This document shows, piece after piece, positions 1-7,361 of a stretch of DNA of 64,000 nucleotides (the first letter of the stretch is position 1; each line of letters begins with the position of its first letter). Source of the stretch: Roseiarcus sp963758335 (lineage in GTDB: Bacteria > Pseudomonadota > Alphaproteobacteria > Rhizobiales > Beijerinckiaceae); contig CAVWVF010000004.1 of assembly GCA_963758335.1 (NCBI GenBank), forward strand, positions 1,674,001 through 1,738,000. Direction: 5' to 3'. The notes beneath the pieces were generated by a model. That model saw nothing but the letters and a program-made list of their open reading frames with translations, did not search any database and was not told the DNA's origin. The translations under genes and the position numbers were made by a program.

Positions 1-339
1 GTAGTGGGATTTACCAGAAGCGCGTTCTCGCGCCGACATCGTCCCGACGCGGCCGTGGCCATGCCATCCACTTGGGTGGCCGGGACCGAGGACGGTCGGA
101 ACAACAGAATTATTCGTTTGGGGGATCGGTGGAAGCCTTCATTTCGTGTTTAGATGTGATCCATCTGCCCGGCGCACCCTAACGGCGGCGGGCGCGCCCT
201 CGCCACGCAGGGAAATACACCGCTCAGGAATCGTTTTTGGTCGCAAAGCTTTGATGGGATCGGCTGTCGCGATGGCGAAGAAAGAGAGTTTCTTGTTTGG
301 CCAAGCGGAGGCTGCGGATGCTTATGTGTACGCCGGACA
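1..339. other. No recognisable gene
   Basis: I see no convincing reading frame, RNA gene or repeat in this opening stretch. The open frames on both strands are arginine- and proline-rich with no family resemblance, as expected of chance frames in GC-rich DNA. It may hold the 3' end of a gene that lies outside the window. Confidence 0.3.
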
Positions 340-489
340 ATGCGGCCCGGCAAAATCCATTCTCGGCCAGATGCCGAGGAAGCGCTTCGTCTGATGGGTG
401 CATTCCTCGGCATTAGGGAGGCCGCTCTGCGCGACGCGATGATCACCTTTGTCACGGAGCTTTCAGCGATTCACAAACAGGAGCGGTAA
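340..489 (+). CDS. Small hypothetical protein (49 aa)
   Basis: An ATG at 340 opens a 49-residue frame ending in TAA at 487-489. The product has a charged start and then two amphipathic helical stretches (EEALRLMGAFLGIREAALRD and ITFVTELSAIHKQ). That composition is far more protein-like than the chance frames around it. Small helical proteins of this kind are common next to regulators in Hyphomicrobiales, but I cannot name a family. It converges on the minus-strand gene at 493-714, with three bases between the stop codons. An internal ATG at 394 would give a shorter 31-residue product. Confidence 0.35.
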   Translation: MRPGKIHSRPDAEEALRLMGAFLGIREAALRDAMITFVTELSAIHKQER

Positions 490-492
490 CTC

Positions 493-714
493 TCAGCGGA
501 CAACTTTAACATCTGCTGAGAAATTGTGCCCCAACGCGCTATTGCCGCTCTCCAGGAATTGGGCGTTGGCGCCGGCACCGCTCTCGGCGAGCGAACGCGC
601 TCTGCGGTTGGCCTCCAAGATAGCCATATCGAGCAGATAGAGGAGGAAGCGGTCGTCCACTTGTTCCGCCATCCTGCGAACCCTCGTCAATTCAATTTCA
701 ATCAAATCAAGCAT
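493..714 (-). CDS. Conserved small hypothetical protein
   Basis: This minus-strand frame encodes about 73 residues from the ATG at 714; an earlier ATG at 729 adds five. The N-terminal half (LIEIELTRVRRMAEQVDD, then FLLYLLDMAILEANR) is a strongly helical, acidic-basic pattern. I associate it with short conserved hypothetical proteins of Hyphomicrobiales, from memory only. The C-terminal third is low in recognisable structure. There is no signal peptide, membrane segment or cysteine motif. The function is unknown. It converges with the small gene at 340-489, and the two may form a pair. Confidence 0.45.
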   Translation of the reverse strand: MLDLIEIELTRVRRMAEQVDDRFLLYLLDMAILEANRRARSLAESGAGANAQFLESGNSALGHNFSADVKVVR

Positions 715-962
715 CTCTAACCTGAACACGACCCGGCGTCTTGTGCAACCTCACCCGTTGCCCCGCCATATGACAGGTAAACAAAGGGGACGCGTCCGCC
801 AATAGCCAGAAGTGGGGAGATCATTATGGGAACAGAACGTGCTCATCCGCAAAATTGGGCCCACAGCGCGCCCGCGCAGAGCAACTTTTATGGTGTGTAA
901 ATAAGCCGCTTGCAAGGCTTCAGCGAAGCGGCGTCGAGTTGCGTTGGCTTCGGGAGTGGCCT

Positions 963-1733
963 ATGTTGCCGGTAATGGACAGCGTAAGCATTGGCTCTGC
1001 GGCCATCAAGCTGACAGACAAAATACTTGGCTACAACTCCGACGATTTGGCCGACATTCTGAAGGCGATCGCGTCGGAAGTCGGTCTGTTGCATATCGCC
1101 CACCTACGCTTTGGCGCCGATAATTCCGACGCCAATTTGCTTACTTCTGTGGTTACCTATCCAAGAGAGTGGCAGGTTCGGTATTTCTTGAAGCAATATC
1201 TGGCAATCGATCCGGTTATCAAGCACGGACGTACGGCCTTGCTTCCCTTTGATTGGGATACCCTTGCCGGCGATGATCCGGCAAGTCTGGATTTCTTTGC
1301 AGACGCTGAACGTCACAACGTTGGACGCAACGGACTGTCAATCCCCGTCCGAAATCGAAAGAACGCGTACTCGCTGGTTTCGTTTACCAGCGACGTTCCC
1401 CGCCTGGAATGGGAGTGCTTTAAACGAAACAACATGACGTTTATGCAGCATTTGTGTGCGCTTATTGACTCGGCCGCGAGCACAAACTCAAAGCTGCCGC
1501 CGCCCGCGGTTCACCTGTCGCGGCGAGAGGAGCAATGCCTCATCTGGGCGGCGAGGGGGAAAACGCATCAAGAAATAGCGGAAATCCTGGGCTTGAGCCC
1601 GGGCAGCGTGAAGACGCACCTGGATACTGCGCGCCATAAACTGCACTGCATTAACCTTACGCATGCCGTTGGCGTCGCAGTCGCGACTGGCGTGATTCCG
1701 GCGACAGCCCTGAGAGAAAGAGACAGTCTGTAG
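963..1733 (+). CDS. LuxR-family transcriptional regulator, orphan quorum-sensing type
   Basis: This is a 256-residue regulator with an N-terminal autoinducer-binding domain and a C-terminal LuxR helix-turn-helix (about residues 190-250; motif THQEIAEILGLSPGSVKTHL). Residues that contact acyl-homoserine lactones in TraR/LuxR are all recognisable: W70 and Y74 (WxxxY), D83-P84, W98 and G124. A signal-binding role is therefore plausible. I chose the ATG at 963 because the upstream extension to 855 is rich in Arg/Trp and does not look like the domain start; an ATG at 975 is also possible. No luxI-type synthase is in the window, so it is a LuxR solo here. Its targets are unknown. Confidence 0.85.
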   Translation: MLPVMDSVSIGSAAIKLTDKILGYNSDDLADILKAIASEVGLLHIAHLRFGADNSDANLLTSVVTYPREWQVRYFLKQYLAIDPVIKHGRTALLPFDWDTLAGDDPASLDFFADAERHNVGRNGLSIPVRNRKNAYSLVSFTSDVPRLEWECFKRNNMTFMQHLCALIDSAASTNSKLPPPAVHLSRREEQCLIWAARGKTHQEIAEILGLSPGSVKTHLDTARHKLHCINLTHAVGVAVATGVIPATALRERDSL

Positions 1734-1897
1734 GCATTTCCTTTCCGCGCGCCGCGCCGGGTTGGGCTTGAAGAAGGACAGCGGCCGCCAGCCTCTGGTG
1801 ACCCGTGAACGCGTTACGGGCGGGGGTATACCCTTGTTGACGTGGGCCGCGCGACCGCGCCGTAGGGAACTTCGTTCGATCCATCAGGCAGTCTTTT

Positions 1898-2254
1898 CTA
1901 TTTTTCGGCTCCCCATTGCGGCGGCGGCGCCGCCGCCTCGCAGTGCGCCGAAGAGGCGAGAGGCGAACAATAGATCTCGTAAAGCGTCTCGAGCATCCGG
2001 GTCGCGCCGGCATCGGCGAGCGAATAGAAAATCGTCTGGGACTCTCGGCGCGTCGAGACGAGCTCGTCCGCTCTCAGTCGGGCGAGATGCTGCGACATCG
2101 CCGACATGCTGAGCCCGACGGCTTCGTGCAGCGCTGTGACCGTTCGCTCCCCCTTCAGGAGCTCGCAGAGGATCATCAGACGAGGCCGGCTTGCCATCGC
2201 CTTCAGGAGCCTTTCCGCCTCCCCCGCCTTTAGTTGCAGGTTCTCTAAATTCAT
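1898..2254 (-). CDS. ArsR-family repressor, SqrR/BigR-like
   Basis: A 118-residue winged-helix regulator of the ArsR/SmtB family. The recognition helix lies in the segment VGLSMSAMSQHLARLRADEL. It carries Cys30 (in LMILCEL) and Cys95 (in IYCS), 65 residues apart. In the persulfide sensors SqrR and BigR, two cysteines about 66 residues apart sit at the same points of the fold. I therefore infer a thiol or sulfide sensor rather than a metal sensor; no typical arsenic or zinc site is evident. The C-terminal tail has another Cys and is Ala/Pro-rich. It is divergent from an RND efflux pair and probably represses it and itself from the shared 57-bp intergenic region. Confidence 0.8.
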   Translation of the reverse strand: MNLENLQLKAGEAERLLKAMASRPRLMILCELLKGERTVTALHEAVGLSMSAMSQHLARLRADELVSTRRESQTIFYSLADAGATRMLETLYEIYCSPLASSAHCEAAAPPPQWGAEK

Positions 2255-2311
2255 ACTTGCTTATTTAGCACTATCTCATATATCAGTCAAGCCTCAATTT
2301 GGACCCGGATC
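2255..2311. promoter_or_regulatory. Divergent promoter/operator region
   Basis: The 57-bp gap between the ArsR-type gene and the adaptor gene is markedly AT-rich compared with its surroundings. It includes the stretch CTCATATATCAG and a TTATTTAGCAC segment. It must contain promoters for both directions and is the obvious place for the repressor to bind. I cannot define the operator by eye. Confidence 0.4.
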
Positions 2312-3292
2312 ATGCGTCTCTTTTTATCCATGGTTATGGCGGTATTGGCGGTTCACGTCGCTGACGCCGAAGAGGACTACGTCGTTCATTCGATCGACGT
2401 CGGCGACCGCAAGGCGGTCATCGCGACCGTCGAACCCGCCCACCAACTCGTCGCGCGCGCCCGCATCGGCGGCACGATCGCGTCCTTGGCGGTCAAGGAG
2501 GGCGACACCGTCGCCGCCGGCGCGCAGATCGCCCTGGTGGCCGACGAGAAGCTCGCCCTGCAAATGCAGGCGCTCGACGCGCGCATCGCCTCGCAGCAGT
2601 CCCAGCGCGATCAGGCGAAGACCGATTACGACCGCGTCGCCGAGCTGGCGAGGCGCGGCGTCAGCACTCAGACCCAGCTCGACCAGGCGAAGACCAATCT
2701 CGACGTCGCTGAACGCAACCTTGCGGCGATCCGCAGCGATCGCGAGGTTATCGCGCAACGGGCGAACGAAGGCGCGGTCCTCGCGCCCGGGGCCGGCCGC
2801 GTCCTGACTGCGCCGGTGTCCGTCGGACGCGTCGTCATGCCGGGCGAGACGATCGCGACCCTTGCGGAGGACCAGTTCATCCTGCGCCTCGAATTGCCCG
2901 AGCGCCACGCGCGCTTCCTGCGAGCCGGCGATATGGTGCGGATCGGCTCGCGCGGCCTGCAGGACCAGGGCCAGGCCAACACGCGCGAAGGGCGCGTGCG
3001 CATCGTCTACCCCGAGATTGAGGGCGGTCGCGTCGTCGCCGACGTCGAGGTCTCCGGCCTCGGCCACTATTTCGTCGGCGAGCGCACCCGCGTCTACATC
3101 GACGCCGGGACGCGGCGCACGATCGTCGTGCCGGCCTCCTATGTCTACCGGCGCGCGGGCGTCAACTACGTGCGCCTCGACGGCGGCGACGAAGTCGTCG
3201 TTCAGCCCGGCGGAACGCGCAACGACGACGACGTCAAGGGCGTCGAGATTCTCGCGGGCCTCAAGGACGGCGACCGGCTGGTCGCGCCATGA
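2312..3292 (+). CDS. RND efflux periplasmic adaptor (membrane fusion protein)
   Basis: The 326-residue product has an N-terminal signal peptide (MRLFLSMVMAVLAVHVADA). It then has a biotinyl-lipoyl-like half motif (VARARIGGTIASLAVKEGDTV), a coiled-coil hairpin (about residues 85-150, with the heptad-like DAKIASQQSQRDQAKTDYDR type pattern), the second lipoyl half (EGAVLAPGAGRVL) and a beta-barrel domain. This is the standard order for HlyD/AcrA-type adaptors that link an inner-membrane RND pump to an outer-membrane channel. Its stop overlaps the start of the pump gene by 4 bp, so the two are co-transcribed. Because the pump gene downstream is broken, the adaptor may be orphaned. The substrate is unknown. 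Confidence 0.85.
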   Translation: MRLFLSMVMAVLAVHVADAEEDYVVHSIDVGDRKAVIATVEPAHQLVARARIGGTIASLAVKEGDTVAAGAQIALVADEKLALQMQALDARIASQQSQRDQAKTDYDRVAELARRGVSTQTQLDQAKTNLDVAERNLAAIRSDREVIAQRANEGAVLAPGAGRVLTAPVSVGRVVMPGETIATLAEDQFILRLELPERHARFLRAGDMVRIGSRGLQDQGQANTREGRVRIVYPEIEGGRVVADVEVSGLGHYFVGERTRVYIDAGTRRTIVVPASYVYRRAGVNYVRLDGGDEVVVQPGGTRNDDDVKGVEILAGLKDGDRLVAP

Positions 3293-4840
3293 AGCTCGGA
3301 CTGTCGGGAATTCTGACGCGGACGTTCATCGCCTCTCCGCTGACGCCGCTTCTGCTCGTCGCCGCTCTGGTCGCTGGCGCGATCGCCGTCTTTTCGCTGC
3401 CGCGCGAGGAGGAGCCGCAGATCAGCGTGCCGGTGGTCGACATCATCGTCGCCGCCAACGGCTACAAGGCGGACGAAGCGGTCGAACTCGTCACCCGTCC
3501 CCTCGAGGACATCGTCAAAGGCATCGACGGCGTCGAGCATGTCTATTCGCAGACCGAGGACGATCGCGTCGTCGTCACGGCGCGCTTCCTCGTCGGAACC
3601 GACCAGGACGTGGCGGTGCTGCGCGTGCACGAGAAGATCCGCGCCGACATCGCCAACATCCCCAAAGGCATTCCCGAGCCGCTGATCGTCGGGCGAGGCG
3701 TCAACGACGTCGCGATCCTCGTGCTGACGCTCTCGGCCGACGCCGACAAGGCCACCGAATGGACGGCCAATGGGCTCGAGCAGGTCGCCGAAGAGCTCCA
3801 GCACGAACTCACCAAAGTCCAGGGCGTCGGCTCGACCTACATCGTCGGCGGCGCGCCGAGCGAAATCCGGGTCGAACCCGATCCGGAGCGGCTCGCGCTC
3901 TACGGCGTCACCCTCGGTGAGCTGACCGACAAACTCGCCAACGCCAACCGTTCGTTCCTCGCCGGATCGTTCCGCGAGAACGGCAAGTCGGCTCCGGTGG
4001 TTGCGGGGAAGACGCTGCAGGGCGTTCCCGACATCGGCCTCCTGCTTCTGACTGCGCGCGACGGCCGCCCCGTCTATGTGAAGGACGTCGCCGACGTCTC
4101 AAGCGGGAGGTTTCCTCCTATCCGATCTATCGCCACAACGGCCGGTTCGCCGAAATGGTGACGGGCGAACTGGCGGGGCGCTTCGAGGCGCCGGTCTACG
4201 GCATCCTCGCGGTCGACGATAAGATTGAAAGCATGGATTGGGGCGCGGCCGGCAAGCCCGAGATCAGGTTCCACGGCCAGCCGCTCGACGAATCGAAGCC
4301 GACGCTGCTCTGGGACGGCGAGTGGAGGTGACCTATGTCACGTTCCGCGACATGGGCGCGGCCTTCGCCGTCGCGATCCTCGCCATTTACCTGCTGGTGG
4401 TGGCTCAATTCGGGTCATTCGTGTTGCCGTTGGTCGTGCTGACGCCCGTGCCGCTGACGTTGATCGGCATCGTCCTCGGCCATTGGGCGCTCTGCGCGCC
4501 GTTCACCGCGACGTCGATGATCGGCTTCATCGCGCTCGCCGGCATCATCGTGCGCAATTCGATCCTGCTGGTCGATTTCATCCGGACGAGGCGCGCGCAA
4601 GGCATTCCCTTGCGTCCGGCGCTGATCGAGGCGGGGGCGACCCGGTTCAAGCCGATCGTGCTCGCCGCGGCGGCGGCGATGATCGGCGCGGCGTTCATCC
4701 TGACCGACCCGATCTTCCAGGGGTTGGCGATCTCGCTGGTGTTCGGCCTCGCGTCCTCGACCGCGCTGACGCTGCTGGTCATCCCGGCGATCTACGTCTG
4801 GCTGAGAGACGACGAGCGGCCGAAGAGGGTCAAGGCCTGA
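3289..4840 (+). pseudogene. RND efflux pump, internally deleted and frameshifted
   Basis: The first 275 or so codons encode the N-terminus of an AcrB/HAE1-type pump (first membrane helix, then the porter domain with YSQTEDDRVVV and VPDIGLLLL). After about 4110 the similarity moves to another frame (YPIYRHNGRFAEMV, then LDESKPTLLWDGEW), and at about 4325 it shifts again to reach the C-terminal membrane helices (FRDMGAAFAVAILAIYLL to about 4840). These pumps are usually just over 1000 residues. About half is missing here, including several membrane helices and the central proton-relay segment. At least two frame changes add to the deletion. It cannot make a working pump. The adaptor upstream is intact. 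Confidence 0.85.
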
Positions 4841-5403
4841 CGATGTCGGGATGATGGGCTCGCGCGGCGCCTGGTAGCTCGCGTCAAGATGCGCCCGTTG
4901 TGGGGGCTACGACATTCACACATCTCCGGCCGGCGACCCCCGGTGTGGCGGCGGCCAGATGAGGGGGTCCGGCACGAAACGAGGCGATTGAGCGCGCCAC
5001 AGGGCCTGATTGGGCGGCCTGAAGCCGGCCGGCGCATGGCCTCGCCTTTCGTCGTCGGTCCGGCGACCTATGACGCGGGCGGAGGCCGGTCCAATTCCTG
5101 CGCATCGGCGCGCCGCAGCGCCGCGTCCGGGGGCAGCGCCCGAGTTCCCTGTTAAGTCCCTGTTATCGGCGAACCGAGGGGAATTTGCCAATGATTCCAG
5201 CCCCCACGGGCGGCAGAGCGGCGAAAAGCGGTGGAAATCCCACAACGAATTCAGACGGTTGCATGAAAACTCCCTGTTTTGCGAGGAACAGGGAAATTTT
5301 TTCGGAATAACAGGGAGTGTTTTCGGGATAACAGATCCTATGCGGGTGGACGGCGGCCGGACCCTTGGTAGGCTGATCTTCCACACCAGCATGGAGGCAA
5401 CCG
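4841..5403. other. Noncoding leader of the IS110 element and flank
   Basis: No gene is visible between the broken pump gene and the IS110 transposase. The 3' part (5143-5340) is a block of short AACAGGGA-type repeats, listed separately. In IS110-group elements the noncoding left end before the transposase encodes a guide (bridge) RNA. The stretch of roughly 200-300 bases before 5404 is the candidate place for it, but I could not delimit the element ends by eye. Confidence 0.4.
5143..5340. repeat. AACAGGGA / TCCCTGTT repeat cluster
   Basis: Within 200 bases the core TCCCTGTT or its complement AACAGGGA occurs about six times in both orientations, spaced 15-80 bases (for example near 5149, 5157, 5269, 5287 and 5311). 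The cores are often followed by short T- or A-runs and CGG. A similar cluster lies at 27545-27632, and a single core lies near 7085. The recurrence suggests a dispersed repeat family. Confidence 0.6.
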
Positions 5404-6567
5404 ATGCATTTAATCACCTCCGCGACCGTTGTCGCGACCACCGCCCGCGCGAATGATATCACGCTGTTCGCCTCGCTCGAATTGAGCGAATCGAAATGGG
5501 TTGTGACGATCAACAGTCCGGGCAGCGAGAAATTTTCCAGGCATGTGGTCGAGGGTGGGGACGGCGCCGGCCTGCTCGACCTTCTTTCGCGGTCGAGGGC
5601 GAAGGCCGAGCAGCGCTATGGCGTGCCGATCAAAGCGATCGTCATTCAGGAGGCGGGATTGGACGGATTTTGGATCCATCGCCTGCTGCTCGCCGAGGGG
5701 ATCGAGAGCCACGTGGTCGATGCGGCTTCGATTGCGGTCGACCGGCGGCATCGGCGAGCCAAGACCGATGCGATCGACGGCGAGACGCTGTTGCGGACGC
5801 TGATGGCGTGGGCTCGCGGCGAGCGGCGGGTCTGCTCCATGGTTCGCGCGCCGAGCCCGGAAGAAGAGGATCGCCGGCGGCTGACCCGCGAGCGCGGCAC
5901 GCTGCTCAAGGAACGCATTCAGCACACCAATCGGGTCAGGGGCCTGCTCAGCGGCCAAGGCATCCGGGATTACAACCCGCTTCGGCGCGATCGTTTTGAG
6001 CGGCTCGAGGCGCTGCGAACCGGCGACGGCCGCGAGCTGCCGCCGCTGCTGAAGGCGGAAATACGCCGGGAGCTCGATCGGATCGCGCTGGCGACGACGC
6101 AACTGGCTGCGGTCGAACGGGCCCGCGACGCGCTCATCCGCACGGAAGCCGAGGAGCGCACCAACCCCGCCGCCCGGCTCCTCGAGCTCAAGGGCTTGGG
6201 CCCCGAGTTCGCCTCGCTCCTCTGGCTGGAATTGTTGTTCCGCAGCTTCGCCAACCGCCGCCAGGTGGCGGCTTACGGCGGATTGGCGCCCAGCCCCTGG
6301 CAGAGCGGCGGCGTCGAACGGGATCAAGGCATCTCGAAGTCGGGCAACCGCCGCCTGCGCAAGACCATGATCGAGCTGGCCTGGTTCTGGCTGCGTCACC
6401 AGCCGGACTCGGCGTTGAGCCGCTGGTTTCGGGCGCGGGTCGGCGCCGCGAAGGGACGGGTCCGCCGGATCGCCATCGTGGCGCTGGCCCGCAAACTGCT
6501 CGTCGCCTTGTGGCGCTATGTCACCCAAGGCGTCGTTCCCGAGGGCGCGGTGTTCAAGGCGGCCTGA
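5404..6567 (+). CDS. IS110-family transposase (DEDD)
   Basis: An intact 387-residue transposase. The N-terminal RuvC-like DEDD domain shows VIQEAGLDGF and the RRAKTDAIDGETLLR segment with the late Asp pair. The C-terminal Transposase_20 domain carries LKGLGPEFASLLWLELLFR and QVAAYGGLAP, including the serine-containing segment GISKSGNRRLRKTM. Together these assign it to IS110, whose members insert without flanking inverted repeats. The long noncoding stretch before the gene, compared with a short one after it, favours the IS110 group over IS1111. The frame looks intact, so it may be active. Confidence 0.9.
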   Translation: MHLITSATVVATTARANDITLFASLELSESKWVVTINSPGSEKFSRHVVEGGDGAGLLDLLSRSRAKAEQRYGVPIKAIVIQEAGLDGFWIHRLLLAEGIESHVVDAASIAVDRRHRRAKTDAIDGETLLRTLMAWARGERRVCSMVRAPSPEEEDRRRLTRERGTLLKERIQHTNRVRGLLSGQGIRDYNPLRRDRFERLEALRTGDGRELPPLLKAEIRRELDRIALATTQLAAVERARDALIRTEAEERTNPAARLLELKGLGPEFASLLWLELLFRSFANRRQVAAYGGLAPSPWQSGGVERDQGISKSGNRRLRKTMIELAWFWLRHQPDSALSRWFRARVGAAKGRVRRIAIVALARKLLVALWRYVTQGVVPEGAVFKAA

Positions 6568-7361
6568 CCCGATGGCTCAATCCTACGCCGACGCTCCAAC
6601 GATGGCTTAACAACTCAACCCCATTCCAGCGAAGCCGAACGCGACGGCTTCGCCGGATCCGGGCGGGCGGTGACCGCGGCTTTGCCTGGCTGAAACACGC
6701 CGTTTAACAGGATGGTCCCCGCCAACCCGAGCCCGACGCCCTCGAGCATGAGGGATTATGGTGCGAGCCCCGACAAGCTCGACCGGATGTGAGGTGATGC
6801 GGCCGTCAAGGCTGCATGCGAAAGACGGGCTCACGCTTCGGATCCAAACGCCAAGGAGATGCGCAATGCCAAAATGAATGAGCGCGGCAAAGACCACAGA
6901 GGCAGCCAAGAGCGCGCAAGGGCGCGCTCGCTCGTGACAGTGTATCCGGCCGCTGGCGCGTCAAGGTCGCTTCGCTCCCTGCTCCGCTGCGCTTCGCCCC
7001 GCTTCGCGGGTGACACGCCAGCGGCCGGTGCAAACGAATGAGCTTGACCCGAAACACCCCATGTGAGGGAATCTATTCCGCCGAACAGGGAATTCGGAAA
7101 ATTCGGTCGCATGCCTCGTCGATCTGCGCTGAAAGCATATGAGCGGTACGCTTCAACCAACTAGACGATCGATTCCATGAAACCGCTCAATTGCTTAATT
7201 GGCCTTCGATCCACGGAATGCGGCCGTTTCGAGCATCCCATGGGATTCGAACTTTGGAAGCGCCCGACTAGACCTTCCACGATGTCAACCGACATCGGGA
7301 ACTGACCCCCTGACAACTCGAAGAATGAATGGGAGAGGCGGCGCGCGGCGCCGTCCGCGGG
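6568..7361. other. Gene-free interval after the IS110 element
   Basis: No convincing gene occurs in these roughly 800 bases. They include the distal noncoding flank of IS110, the inverted repeat at 6946-7028, and one AACAGGGA core near 7085. A GATTCGAAC string near 7240 recalls a tRNA T-loop, but no tRNA can be folded around it. Confidence 0.35.
6946..7028. repeat. REP/BIME-like inverted repeat
   Basis: An 18-base arm at 6946-6963 (CCGGCCGCTGGCGCGTCA) is matched at 17 of 18 positions by the reverse complement of 7011-7028. The loop between them is rich in GCTTCGC steps. The structure would fold as a strong hairpin and resembles dispersed palindromic elements of Proteobacteria. No other copy was noticed in this window. 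Confidence 0.55.

Noticed and set aside
5410..6528. 372-codon open frame antisense to the IS110 transposase
   Set aside because: Antisense shadow; the plus-strand transposase is complete and recognisable.
7220..7270. GATTCGAAC string like a tRNA T-loop
   Set aside because: The flanking five-base stems do not pair, and no acceptor, D or anticodon arm can be found on either strand.
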